This document shows, piece after piece, positions 37,847-45,585 of a stretch of 64,000 nucleotides of DNA (the first letter of the stretch is position 1; every line of letters starts with the position of its first letter). A program made the position numbers and the translations under genes. The stretch is from NCBI RefSeq assembly GCF_032813545.1, contig NZ_CP136520.1:2102001-2166000 (forward strand). Reading direction: 5' to 3'. The notes below the pieces were generated by a model. That model was not told where the DNA came from and did no database searches. It saw nothing but the letters and a program-made list of their open reading frames with translations. Origin of the DNA: Nodosilinea sp. E11. Its GTDB lineage: Bacteria; Cyanobacteriota; Cyanobacteriia; Phormidesmidales; Phormidesmidaceae.

Positions 37847-37891
37847 TCAATCAGCCTCAAGTATGGGAGAACAGAACGGAACAGCAGTCAT
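37847..37891 (-). CDS. Mini-ORF directly upstream of aroF
   Basis: ATG at 37891 opens a 14-codon frame (MTAVPFCSPILEAD) whose TGA at 37847-37849 lies five bases from the aroF ATG. The start sits in the T-run of the second terminator, so it would be read only in antiterminated transcripts and could translationally couple to aroF. No ribosome-binding site is visible, and it may be fortuitous. Confidence 0.25.
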   Translation of the reverse strand: MTAVPFCSPILEAD

Positions 37892-37920
37892 AAAAAAACC
37901 CGGAGCGGTTGGCTCCGGGT
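37892..37920 (-). terminator. Attenuator 2 intrinsic terminator in the aroF leader
   Basis: In the transcript, ACCCGGAGC (37920-37912) pairs perfectly with GCTCCGGGT (37906-37898) across a 5-base loop, followed by U6-7 (37897-37892). It lies about 50 bases before the aroF start, so it can stop transcription before the gene. Confidence 0.9.
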
Positions 37921-37965
37921 CAGGTAACGGGCATAGGAGAACCTAGCACCACACGCCTGACCCGG
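37915..37965 (-). promoter_or_regulatory. Attenuator 2 antiterminator stem
   Basis: CCGGGTCAGG in the transcript (37965-37956, within the leader peptide 2 codons) is perfectly complementary to CCTGACCCGG (37924-37915) over 10 bp. The second arm shares ACCCGG with the 5' arm of the terminator, so antiterminator and terminator cannot form together. The first arm starts 4 bases after the aromatic codon run. Confidence 0.8.
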
Positions 37966-38026
37966 TGGTGTAAAAAAAGCCGTAGTACCAGTTAGGCAGG
38001 GGCCAGGAGGCAGTCGAGGAGGCCAT
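37943..38026 (-). CDS. aroF leader peptide 2 (27 aa, Trp/Tyr/Phe-rich)
   Basis: A short ORF with ATG at 38026 and TAG at 37943-37945. It encodes 27 residues with a core W-Y-Y-G-F-F-Y (codons 13-19, 37990-37970), plus Trp at positions 8 and 26: eight aromatics in total. There is no obvious Shine-Dalgarno sequence. The codons after the run (Thr-Thr-Gly-Ser-Gly) form arm 1 of the antiterminator. A ribosome stalled at the aromatic codons would leave arm 1 free and permit aroF transcription; one that reaches the stop would cover it and allow termination. This is the standard layout of a translation-coupled attenuator. Confidence 0.75.
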   Translation of the reverse strand: MASSTASWPLPNWYYGFFYTTGSGVWC

Positions 38027-38050
38027 GGTTAGCGATTCAAAAAACAACTC

Positions 38051-38085
38051 AAAAAACAAAACCGCAGAGGGTTAGCTCCGCGGTT
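38051..38085 (-). terminator. Attenuator 1 intrinsic terminator in the aroF leader
   Basis: In the transcript AACCGCGGAG (38085-38076) pairs with CTCTGCGGTT (38069-38060), nine Watson-Crick pairs plus one G-U, with a 6-base loop, then UUUGUUUUUU (38060-38051). It lies between leader ORF 1 and leader ORF 2. Confidence 0.85.
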
Positions 38086-38128
38086 CACTAGGTAGACAAC
38101 ACAAAAGGTGCTCACTGCCTGTGAACCG
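38081..38128 (-). promoter_or_regulatory. Attenuator 1 antiterminator stem
   Basis: CGGTTCAC (38128-38121 in the transcript, in leader ORF 1) is perfectly complementary to GTGAACCG (38088-38081) over 8 bp. The second arm overlaps the first five bases of the terminator stem, so the two structures exclude each other. The arm begins about 7 bases after the aromatic codon run. Confidence 0.7.
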
Positions 38129-38171
38129 GGGGCTGCCACCAAAAATAAAAAGCTCTTGCGAGGGCGATCAT
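38112..38171 (-). CDS. aroF leader peptide 1 (19 aa, Phe/Tyr/Trp run)
   Basis: ATG at 38171, TGA at 38112-38114; 19 residues (MIALARAFYFWWQPPVHRQ) with five consecutive aromatics F-Y-F-W-W at codons 8-12 (38150-38136). It begins about 22 bases downstream of the predicted transcription start. The antiterminator arm lies in its Pro-Val-His codons, seven bases after the run, and would be masked by a ribosome at the stop codon. Ribosome-binding signal is weak, as often in cyanobacteria. Confidence 0.75.
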   Translation of the reverse strand: MIALARAFYFWWQPPVHRQ

Positions 38172-38199
38172 CGCTGCGGATTAAATGAAACGTATTTGC

Positions 38200-38228
38200 A
38201 ATCTAGCAGGGCTTAAGGGAAGCGTCAA
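38200..38228 (-). promoter_or_regulatory. aroF: aroF promoter (sigma-70 type)
   Basis: -35 TTGACG (38228-38223) and -10 TAGATT (38205-38200) on the minus strand, with exactly 17 bases between. The start of transcription would be near 38193, giving a leader of about 350 bases before aroF and only about 20 bases before leader ORF 1. Confidence 0.75.
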
Positions 38229-38326
38229 TTCGTAGACAGAGGATCAATTGCCCTTCTTGTAGGGATCAACTGCCCTCCTTCGAGGTCTACTGCTTATACA
38301 GGTCGGGGGTGCTAGGCGACAGCCCC

Positions 38327-38408
38327 TGAGGATCCCCCCTGCCCCCCCTTGAAAAGGGGGGAACCGACATCAAAGTCCCCCTTCTCAAGGGGGTTGGGGG
38401 GATCCTCG
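38327..38408. repeat. Long inverted repeat, C-rich/G-rich (GGATCCCCCC type)
   Basis: GAGGATCCCCCCTGCCCC on the left is matched by GGGGTTGGGGGGATCCTC on the right, with inner inverted units CCCTTGAAAAGGGG and CCCCTTCTCAAGGGGG. It is a dispersed-repeat-like element between the frr 3' end and the aroF promoter, where it could act as a terminator for frr or a barrier. Confidence 0.7.
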
Positions 38409-38433
38409 CGGGCAATCTAACTCTCCGCCGCCG

Positions 38434-38994
38434 TTACACGGTCATGATGTCTTTTTCCTTGGCGGCTAGGGCTTCGTCGAGCTTGGCGATGTATTTGTCG
38501 GTGAGCTTCTGAATTTCGTCCTGGGCATCGCGCGATTCGTCTTCAGAGATATCGCTGGCCTTTTCGAGTTTTTTAACGGCATCAATGCCGTTGCGCCGCT
38601 GGTTGCGAATAGAAACGCGCCCTTCTTCGGCTACTTTGCCCGCCGTTTTCACAAACTCTTTGCGGCGTTCACTGGTCAACGGCGGAATATTGAGACGAAT
38701 CACCCGGCCATCGTTGTTGGGAGTGAGGCCCACATCTGACATGGAAATGGCTTTTTCGATGGTGGTCAGACTACTGGCGTCGTAGGGCTGAATCATCAGC
38801 GTGGTGGAGTCGGGGATGGAGATGTTGGCCATCTGCTTCAGGGGAGTTTGAGCGCCGTAGTAATCGATCTCGATGCGATCGAGCAGTGAAGAATTGGCCC
38901 GCCCCGTGCGAATGGTGTTGAAGTTGCGCTGGGTGGCTTCGATCGACTTCTGCATCTGGTCTTCGGTTTCGAGCAATATATCGTCAACTGACAT
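38434..38994 (-). CDS. frr: Ribosome recycling factor
   Basis: RRF splits post-termination ribosomes together with EF-G. The 186-residue product has the full three-helix/beta architecture: [28 protein letters not shown], the FQ...[13 protein letters not shown] beta domain, [17 protein letters not shown] and the C-terminal helix [25 protein letters not shown]. The ATG at 38994 overlaps the pyrH stop, giving the usual pyrH-frr pair. Confidence 0.97.
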   Translation of the reverse strand: MSVDDILLETEDQMQKSIEATQRNFNTIRTGRANSSLLDRIEIDYYGAQTPLKQMANISIPDSTTLMIQPYDASSLTTIEKAISMSDVGLTPNNDGRVIRLNIPPLTSERRKEFVKTAGKVAEEGRVSIRNQRRNGIDAVKKLEKASDISEDESRDAQDEIQKLTDKYIAKLDEALAAKEKDIMTV

Positions 38995-39712
38995 CACAAG
39001 ACTCTCCTACAATCGTGCCGATAGGTTCTCCGGTGAGCGCCCGCTTGATATTTCCGGGCACCGACAGGTCAAATACCATGATAGGGATGTTGTTGTCCTT
39101 ACACAGGGCGATCGCCGTGCTATCCATCACTTTTAGGTCGTTCTGGAGCACGTGGCCATAGGTGAGGGTGCGGTAGCGCTTCGCCTCTGGATTCAGTTTA
39201 GGATCAGAATCGTAGACGCCGTCAACCTTAGTGGCTTTAAATACCACCTCGGCGTTAATTTCCGCTGCCCGCAGGGCCGCAGTGGTATCGGTGGTAAAGA
39301 ACGGATTGCCGGAGCCTGCCCCAAAAATAACCACCCGGTTTTTTTCCAGGTGGCGAATGGCGCGGCGGCGAATGTAAGGCTCGGCGACCTCCTGCATGGC
39401 GATCGCCGTTTGCACCCGAGTCGGCACCCCCATGCGCTCTAGCGAGTCTTGCAGGGTCATGGCATTCATGACCGTGGCAATCATGCCGATGTAGTCGGCA
39501 GTGGCCCGATCCATGCCCGCTGCGGAACCCTTAATGCCGCGAAAGATGTTGCCTGCGCCAACCACAATGGCAATCTCAATACCGGCTTCGATCACCTCAG
39601 CGATCTCAGCCGCGATGGTTTCTACCACGTTCGGATCGATACCATAGTCCATATCGCCCATGAGGGCTTCACCGCTAAGTTTTAGCAGCACTCGCTTATA
39701 AGGTTTATCCAT
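38984..39712 (-). CDS. pyrH: UMP kinase
   Basis: A 242-residue bacterial uridylate kinase of the amino-acid-kinase fold: [85 protein letters not shown] and [14 protein letters not shown]. The start is the ATG at 39712 with an upstream frame lacking similarity. The last 11 bases overlap the frr start. It is divergent from the kinase-like gene at 39773. Confidence 0.97.
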   Translation of the reverse strand: MDKPYKRVLLKLSGEALMGDMDYGIDPNVVETIAAEIAEVIEAGIEIAIVVGAGNIFRGIKGSAAGMDRATADYIGMIATVMNAMTLQDSLERMGVPTRVQTAIAMQEVAEPYIRRRAIRHLEKNRVVIFGAGSGNPFFTTDTTAALRAAEINAEVVFKATKVDGVYDSDPKLNPEAKRYRTLTYGHVLQNDLKVMDSTAIALCKDNNIPIMVFDLSVPGNIKRALTGEPIGTIVGESCDVS

Positions 39713-39772
39713 AGGAAGTTGGGGTGTAGTAAGGTCTAGAAGTCCCACCCCACTATACTTGCTTCCCCTGCC

Positions 39773-40447
39773 ATGATGGCCACTGCGCTTGTGCAACTTG
39801 GATTGGTAGCCGCCTGGTTAGCGGTAGTGGGGGGTGTGGCCGAAGGACTGCGCCGCACGGCCCACCTCGACACCGAAATCACCCGCAAGATTGTTCACAT
39901 TGGCGCTGGCCACGTCATCTTGCTGGCCTGGTGGCTGCGCACCCCCACCTGGATGGGGCTGGCGGCAGCGGTAGTCTTTAGCGGTGTGGCGCTGCTGTCG
40001 TACCGGTTGCCCATTTTGCCTGGGGTCAACGGCGTGGGGCGCAACAGCCTAGGGACGTTTTTTTATGCCGTCAGCATTGGGGTGTTAACCGCTGTCTTTT
40101 GGCCCCCAGAGCTACCCCAGTATGCCGCTCTCGGCATCTTGGTGATGACCTGGGGCGACGGTCTGGCGGCGCTGGTCGGCCAAAACTTTGGTCGCCACCC
40201 CTATACAATCTTTGGCAACCAAAAAAGCTGGGAGGGGAGCCTCACCATGGCCCTGGCCAGCTTTCTGGTGGTGTTGCTAGTGTTGGGGCTGACGGCGGGG
40301 TTCACCGGGGCAATTTGGGCAACGGCGGGAGCAGTGGCGATCGCCGCTACCCTACTCGAAACCCTCTCGTTTTACGGCCTCGACAACCTCACGGTGCCGC
40401 TGGGGAGTGCCGCCTTGGCCTACGGTCTGATCAACGGGTTTGGATGA
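39773..40447 (+). CDS. Phytol/polyprenol kinase-like membrane protein
   Basis: A 224-residue polytopic protein of the dolichol-kinase/phosphatidate cytidylyltransferase-like family. Key motifs are [35 protein letters not shown] and [16 protein letters not shown]. In cyanobacteria the family includes the phytol kinase VTE5 homologue, which recycles chlorophyll-derived phytol for tocopherol and chlorophyll synthesis. The substrate cannot be settled from sequence. Two adjacent ATGs (39773, 39776) are possible. Confidence 0.82.
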   Translation: MMATALVQLGLVAAWLAVVGGVAEGLRRTAHLDTEITRKIVHIGAGHVILLAWWLRTPTWMGLAAAVVFSGVALLSYRLPILPGVNGVGRNSLGTFFYAVSIGVLTAVFWPPELPQYAALGILVMTWGDGLAALVGQNFGRHPYTIFGNQKSWEGSLTMALASFLVVLLVLGLTAGFTGAIWATAGAVAIAATLLETLSFYGLDNLTVPLGSAALAYGLINGFG

Positions 40448-40572
40448 CCTGCGCCTAGACGGACCATTAGCGATCGGGGGGATGCGTCAGGTGCTGGGTT
40501 TTTCGTACTATCAGGTAGTACAAGTTTTCGGATCGCTCGGTTGCCCAGGCCAGACCAGGAGTTGCTCAACCC

Positions 40573-41058
40573 GTGAATGCCGCCCGCCTTTCTCCCCTCG
40601 AACTCACCGATCGCGTGCTGTCTATGGCTACCACTGGGGTTTACCGGCAGTCTGTGTTTGAAGCCCTTGGCCCAGTGGCCACCCAGCGGCAGATCCGCGA
40701 TGCGATCGCCCAGGCCAAGCAGTTTGGCCTCTACACCGTCTCAGCCCTGCGCGATGAAGAGCTCGGCACCTACTACCAGGTAGATTCTGCCAGCTACGAG
40801 TCGTTTCAAGCCGCCTCTAAAACCCTAGCGACCCAAACAACGCCAGACAATTTGGCCGAACAGGTCGTCGCTACCCACCAGGCCCTGCGCGCCATGCTCA
40901 CCACCGTCGCGAGCAGCACCCTGGGCCTCGGTTTGCTCGGCGGCTGGTGCCTGCTCGATGGCCACACCCAACTGGGCCGAGGGCTATGGCTCGGGGCGAT
41001 CGTCGCTGGCGGGCTGTGGGGGGTGCAGCGATGGATCGTGCGCCGGGCGTTGGGGTAG
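40573..41058 (+). CDS. Conserved hypothetical membrane-associated protein
   Basis: A 161-residue protein. The N-terminal half is helical (LTDRVLSMATTGVYRQSVFEALGPVATQRQIRDAIAQAKQFGLYTVSALRDEELGTYYQ). The C-terminal third has two hydrophobic segments (TLGLGLLGGWCLLDG and GLWLGAIVAGGLWGV) and a basic end. Translation starts at GTG 40573. The function is unknown. Confidence 0.65.
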   Translation: MNAARLSPLELTDRVLSMATTGVYRQSVFEALGPVATQRQIRDAIAQAKQFGLYTVSALRDEELGTYYQVDSASYESFQAASKTLATQTTPDNLAEQVVATHQALRAMLTTVASSTLGLGLLGGWCLLDGHTQLGRGLWLGAIVAGGLWGVQRWIVRRALG

Positions 41059-41104
41059 AGGGGTGGGGGGTAGAGGGGTGGGGGGTGGATGGGTAGGGGG
41101 TGGG
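41059..41104 (+). repeat. G-rich repeats with quadruplex potential
   Basis: Right after the stop codon lie repeated GGGGTAGAGGGGTGGGG-type units with six or more G-runs of four or more. The + strand could form G-quadruplexes in DNA or RNA. The sequence between here and pip also has the opposite CATCCACTCA repeats near 41190-41215. Confidence 0.6.
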
Positions 41105-41214
41105 GGTAAGTTATCTCTGGTTCTGCTGGGCGCATGCAATGCGCTCCTACGGTTGGCCCTGTGGAATCGGGGTTAGGCAATTTGGCTTTGATACCCACCC
41201 ATCCACTCATCCAC

Positions 41215-42162
41215 TCACCGCCTGGCAAACGCATCCGTCGCATCGATCAGCGCGCTGGCAATCCCCGGTTCCATCGCTGAATGGCCGGCTTCTTGCACCA
41301 GCACAAACTGAGCTTCGGGCCAGGCGCGGTGCAGCTCCCAAGCGGTGACGGGGGGACAGACTACGTCGTAGCGGCCCTGCACAATCACCCCAGGAATGTG
41401 GCGAATGCGGTGTACCTGGCGCAAAATCTGGTCGTCGGTGTCAAAAAAGCCACGATTGATAAAGTAGTGGCACTCAATGCGGGCAAAGGCCATCGCAAAC
41501 TCGTCTTCGCCAAAGTGGTGCAACAAACCAGGATCTTGCACCAGTTTGCTGGTGCTGGCTTCCCAGACCGCCCAGGCGCGGGCGGCGGTCTGGCGCTCCT
41601 CCAGATTGTCGCTGGTGAGGCGACGGTAGTAGGCCGTCACCAGGTCATGGCGCTCGACCTCAGGAATTGGGGCAAGGTATTGTTCCCAGGCATCGGGGTA
41701 GAGGTAGCTGGCCCCAGCCTGGTAAAACCAATGAATTTCTCGCTGGCGCAGGGTAAAAATACCGCGCAAAATTAGGCCCTGGCAGCGATCGGGGTGGGTT
41801 TGGGCGTAGGCCAACGCCAAGGTGCTGCCCCAGCTGCCGCCAAACACCGTCCAGCTTTCAATGCCCAGGTACGTTCGAATTTTTTCAATATCGCTGACTA
41901 AAGCCCAGGTGGTGTTGTCCTCTAGCTCGGCGTGGGGCAGGCTTTTGCCGCAGCCCCGCTGGTCAAACAGCACAATGCGCCAGCGCCGAGGATCGAAAAA
42001 CTGGCGATAGACCGGATTGACGCCGCCCCCGGGCCCGCCGTGCAGAAAGACAACCGGCTTGCCCTTGGGGTTGCCTGCCTGCTCTACGTAGAGTTTGTGT
42101 CGGTCTGATACTGCTAGGTATTCGGTTTGATAAGGCTCAAGGGGAGGATACAGTTGGCGCAT
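41215..42162 (-). CDS. pip: Prolyl aminopeptidase
   Basis: A 315-residue S33 peptidase of the alpha/beta hydrolase fold that removes N-terminal Pro. Blocks are VVFLHGGPGGGVNP (oxyanion), VLFDQRGCGKS, VFGGSWGSTLALAYAQ (nucleophile), QGRYDVVCPP (Asp) and EAGHSAMEPGI (His). The ATG at 42162 is the family start. Confidence 0.95.
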   Translation of the reverse strand: MRQLYPPLEPYQTEYLAVSDRHKLYVEQAGNPKGKPVVFLHGGPGGGVNPVYRQFFDPRRWRIVLFDQRGCGKSLPHAELEDNTTWALVSDIEKIRTYLGIESWTVFGGSWGSTLALAYAQTHPDRCQGLILRGIFTLRQREIHWFYQAGASYLYPDAWEQYLAPIPEVERHDLVTAYYRRLTSDNLEERQTAARAWAVWEASTSKLVQDPGLLHHFGEDEFAMAFARIECHYFINRGFFDTDDQILRQVHRIRHIPGVIVQGRYDVVCPPVTAWELHRAWPEAQFVLVQEAGHSAMEPGIASALIDATDAFARR

Positions 42163-42510
42163 GGCGATAGTGTAATGCGTCCAGAGAGAGATAGAACGAG
42201 CCACACTATAGCCCAGCATCCCAGCGCTGAAATCCCTCCCTAGCCTGCATTATTCATAACGCGACGGCAATGTCCGTCATTTCCGTTTTCACGGGAATCT
42301 ATGCGAAGCAACCGACTCTCGACAGGATTCCCACCCCACGCCTTCGAGGGGGCAGGCTCTAGGCGGAAATGACAGCCTTGCCTATGCTCGTGAACAATCG
42401 GGCTAGGGGTTGCCTCAGACGTCCTTATTCCCTAGCCAATTGAGGTCTACTCAAGTCTTGGTGGGCTTGGCTGTCAGCGGGTGAGGCACTCAACATGTCA
42501 TCCCCAGGAA
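42163..42510. other. Intergenic region upstream of pip
   Basis: There is no gene. It contains the inverted-repeat element at 42275-42374; the first 100 bases should carry the pip promoter. Confidence 0.5.
42275..42374. repeat. Short element with inverted ends GTCATTTCCG / CGGAAATGAC
   Basis: An element of about 100 bp: GTCATTTCCG at 42276 and CGGAAATGAC ending at 42373 are perfect inverted repeats, with inner GGGAATC and GATTCCC also inverted. The shape resembles the small GTCATTCCCG-type repeats found in many bacteria. No transposase is associated here. Confidence 0.65.
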
Positions 42511-42621
42511 TTACTGCCGACTCCTGGGGCAAGTCTTTACCACTTGCCATTCTCCCGTTTGCGGATCGCGCTGGGTCAGAAAGGGGTTGGTCTTTAGGGG
42601 TTTGCTGCAAGGACTAGCCAT
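42511..42621 (-). CDS. Small conserved-looking protein (NPF-RDPQTG motif)
   Basis: A 36-residue ORF with ATG at 42621. It encodes KPLKTNPFLTQRDPQTGEWQVVK, a pattern that I associate with short cyanobacterial hypothetical proteins (NPFxTxRDPxTGxWxVV). The rest of the frame is basic. Codon use fits the genome, but there is no clear ribosome-binding site. Unknown function. Confidence 0.5.
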   Translation of the reverse strand: MASPCSKPLKTNPFLTQRDPQTGEWQVVKTCPRSRQ

Positions 42622-43003
42622 AACACGCACTGTTGCTGAGTTGCCTCTATCGTAAGAAATGACACATCGACTACGGGTGACCCGCAGGTGCCTTCTCGGT
42701 GACGTCGTGGCGAATAACGGGTGATTTAGATCACACACATTTGGAGCTATTGCAGCATTGCGGCATACAGGTAGGACTCAAAACCGCAACGTCTCTCGTG
42801 GGGGCAAACGGTCGTTTGCCCCTGCGTCAATTCAGCAGCACCCAAATAAACTTGCGGTTCAACGCCCTGAGCTAAAAGTTTGGAATAAAACGATGCGGTT
42901 TTTGAAATCTGCGCTAACATCCTCAACACATATAGAAGGACGGGCAAAAAATCGTTGATGCTTGACCGTCTGCCGGTTCACAAAAAAATGGGCAGGAGTC
43001 GTG
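42622..43003. other. Intergenic region with GGGGCAAACG palindrome
   Basis: There is no convincing gene in these 382 bases. At 42801-42822 GGGGCAAACG-GT-CGTTTGCCCC forms a perfect inverted repeat of 10 bp, a likely dispersed palindrome. The rest should include the promoter of the gene at 43004. Confidence 0.55.
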
Positions 43004-43930
43004 ATGGCCATGCAAAATCAGTCAATGGCAGTTAAACAACGGGTGAGCGATCGCCGCCACATTTGGCAATTAATGCCGTTAAGAGCAGTGGCGATCGCCA
43101 CCGCATTCGGGCTCAGTGTCGCCCCTCAAGGGTTTGCCCAAGGTTTTGATGCTGTTCCTCCTCTACCAGCTGGTGCCATGCCAGTGCCCGGTGCTGCCCT
43201 ACCCCAGGTTCCCAGCAGTGGCCAACAGTATTTGATCTACGTTAACGACACCAGTGACGCCACTCTGCGACAGGTACGCCAGGTAGAGCCAACGGCCTTT
43301 CGTACGACTTTTCAAGGGCGGTCGGTGATCCAGGCAGGACGGTTTAATCTGTCTGGCAACGCCCAGCAGCGCATGAGCGATCTAGCCGCCCTCGGGGTGG
43401 CATCTCAGATGGCCCAGGTGGCTGCCGCCATTCCCTACTACGCCCAAACCCCGGCGCTGCCCAACAATGTCTACGCCTCCAACGGCGACCTGCCGCCCTT
43501 ACCCGACGCCGCCTTTCCCCAAGGACCAGGGGGTGCCGTGCCCGTGCCCTCTCTGCCCCCCGGCGTTGCTCAGGTACCGGCCACTCCCGGCAATGTAGAG
43601 TTTGGTCAAGAACTCAACTACGGCACTCCAGTCGCTCCCCCGGCCGGAACGATCATGCCTCCGCCGACCAGCACTCCGCCCACGGAGTCGTTTAGTCAGC
43701 CCAGGGCTCCCTACTATGTGGTGATTCCCACCGATAGTTCAAACTTGGGCAATGTCAGCAACCAGGTGATTCAGCTGGGTACACCGCCCGATCGCGTGCA
43801 GCAGCGCACGGCCCCCCGGGGTCCCCACGTCGCCGTTGGCCCCTTTGCCGATCGCGGCCTGGCCAACCGCTGGAACGATTTCTACCGCGAAGCTGGCCTA
43901 GGCAATAGTCGCGTACACTTTGAACGGTAA
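43004..43930 (+). CDS. Exported Pro-rich protein with SPOR-like ends
   Basis: A 308-residue protein with a signal peptide (LRAVAIATAFGLSVAPQGFAQ). Two regions resemble SPOR peptidoglycan-binding domains: QQYLIYVNDTSDATLRQVRQVE...GRSVIQAGRF and, at the C terminus, PYYVVIPTDSSNLGNVSNQVIQLG...VAVGPFADRGLANRWNDFYREAGLG. A Pro-rich linker of about 100 residues lies between. Start ATG 43004 has AGGAG five bases upstream; a GTG at 43001 is also possible. Probable cell-wall or periplasmic role, by inference. Confidence 0.65.
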   Translation: MAMQNQSMAVKQRVSDRRHIWQLMPLRAVAIATAFGLSVAPQGFAQGFDAVPPLPAGAMPVPGAALPQVPSSGQQYLIYVNDTSDATLRQVRQVEPTAFRTTFQGRSVIQAGRFNLSGNAQQRMSDLAALGVASQMAQVAAAIPYYAQTPALPNNVYASNGDLPPLPDAAFPQGPGGAVPVPSLPPGVAQVPATPGNVEFGQELNYGTPVAPPAGTIMPPPTSTPPTESFSQPRAPYYVVIPTDSSNLGNVSNQVIQLGTPPDRVQQRTAPRGPHVAVGPFADRGLANRWNDFYREAGLGNSRVHFER

Positions 43931-43962
43931 GCACTGCCGTTTGAGTTGAAAAGCCAGCACCC

Positions 43963-45558
43963 ATGAAATCTCAGCATCTGCCCAGCCAAACCTCTAGAGA
44001 TAGGGAGTTGGCTGGGCGTTTTGATGGGGCGCTTGACTGGGTGGTCACCGCTGAGCACATGCGAGCGATAGAAGGGCACCTCTTTGAGCACGGCATGCCC
44101 GTCGCCGCCCTGATGGAAAAGGTAGCCGGACGGATTGCAGCCTGGATAACGGCGACCTTTCCTCGGCAGCAGTATGCCCAAGTAGGGGTAATCGCGGGGC
44201 CAGGGCACAATGGCGGCGATGCCTTAGTTGTAGCGCGTGAGTTAGCCGCCCAGGGCTACCGAGTACAGGTCTGTAGCCCGATCAATCGGCAAAAGCCGCT
44301 GACCGCTGAGCATCGACGCTTTGTCGACTATCTGGGCCTGACGGTGGTCGAGGGCATGTCCGACCTGGCCCCCTCTGACCTGCTAATCGACGGGCTGTTT
44401 GGGTTTGGCCTAGAACGACCGCTAGAAGGTGCGATCGCCGCTGTGGTTGAGGCCGTCAATGCGGCTGACTGTCCGGTGGTGAGCATTGACCTGCCCTCAG
44501 GCTTGCACACCGACACCGGGGCGGTGCTGGGCACGGCAGTGCAGGCTACCCACACCCTTTGCCTGGGCCTGTGGAAACGAGCCTGCGTTCAAGATCAAGC
44601 GCTGGCCTACCTGGGGCAACCCCATCTGATCGATTTTGATATTCCTCCAGCGGCGATCGCCGCCGTTCTAGACCCCCTGCCCCCGGTGCGGCGAGTGACG
44701 ACGGCGACGGTGCGAGCCAAGCTGCCCCTGCCCCGCCAGCCCAATACCCACAAGTATCGGGTGGGGCACCTGCTGCTAGTGGCCGGGTCGCGGCCCTACG
44801 CCGGAGCAGCCCTGCTGACGGCCCTGGGGGCCAGAGCTAGCGGGGTGGGCATGCTCACCGTGGCGGTACCCGAGTCGCTGCGACTGATGGTGGTGGCCCA
44901 GATGCCTGAGGCGCTGGTGGTGGGTTGCCCAGAGACTGATAACGGTGCGATCGCCCAGCTGCCCGATGACCTAGACCTGAGCCGCTACGATGCGATCGCC
45001 TGCGGGCCAGGCCTCAGCCGCAGCGCCATGAACCCGGTTCAAGCGGTGCTCAACAGCGCTGTTCCCCTCCTGCTCGATGCCGATGGCCTCAACCTGCTGG
45101 CAGAGCAGGGCGCTACAACTACCCTGGCATCGCGATCGGCCCCCACAGTGATCACGCCCCACCGGGGCGAGTTTGAGCGGTTATTTCCTGGCACCCTGGG
45201 CGATGCATTAGATGCAGGGTCGGCGGCACAGGCGGCGGCAGAGCACAGCGGAGCGATGGTACTGCTGAAAGGGGCCTGCACGGCGATCGCCCATCCCGAC
45301 GGCACCCTTTGGTATGTGCCCGAAAGCACCCCAGCCCTGGCCCGAGGCGGCAGCGGCGATCTGCTCACCGGGCTGATCGGCGGCCTGCTGGCCCAAGGCG
45401 ATACCTCCCTCGCGGCGGCAGTGGATGCGGCTGTGGTCGGGGCCTGGTGGCACAGTCAGGCCGCTCGGGCAGCAGCGGGCGATCGCACGGTGCTGGGGGT
45501 CGATGGCACCCAACTGGCCCATTATCTCAACCCTACCCTGGCCCAGGTGCTAGCCTGA
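43963..45558 (+). CDS. nnr: Bifunctional NAD(P)H-hydrate epimerase/dehydratase
   Basis: Repairs hydrated NADH and NADPH. The N-terminal YjeF_N/AIBP epimerase domain (about residues 20-240) has VGVIAGPGHNGGDALVVARELA and DLPSGLHTDTG. The C-terminal ribokinase-like dehydratase domain (about 260-525) has KYRVGHLLLVAGSRPYAGAALL, TVITPHRGEFERLFPG, LKGACTAIAHPDG and ARGGSGDLLTGLIGGLLAQG (ADP/ATP-dependent). 531 residues is normal for the fused enzyme. The ORF is preceded closely by the SPOR-like gene. Confidence 0.95.
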   Translation: MKSQHLPSQTSRDRELAGRFDGALDWVVTAEHMRAIEGHLFEHGMPVAALMEKVAGRIAAWITATFPRQQYAQVGVIAGPGHNGGDALVVARELAAQGYRVQVCSPINRQKPLTAEHRRFVDYLGLTVVEGMSDLAPSDLLIDGLFGFGLERPLEGAIAAVVEAVNAADCPVVSIDLPSGLHTDTGAVLGTAVQATHTLCLGLWKRACVQDQALAYLGQPHLIDFDIPPAAIAAVLDPLPPVRRVTTATVRAKLPLPRQPNTHKYRVGHLLLVAGSRPYAGAALLTALGARASGVGMLTVAVPESLRLMVVAQMPEALVVGCPETDNGAIAQLPDDLDLSRYDAIACGPGLSRSAMNPVQAVLNSAVPLLLDADGLNLLAEQGATTTLASRSAPTVITPHRGEFERLFPGTLGDALDAGSAAQAAAEHSGAMVLLKGACTAIAHPDGTLWYVPESTPALARGGSGDLLTGLIGGLLAQGDTSLAAAVDAAVVGAWWHSQAARAAAGDRTVLGVDGTQLAHYLNPTLAQVLA

Positions 45559-45585
45559 GAGGCAGATTTTTTAGGCGCTATCCCC

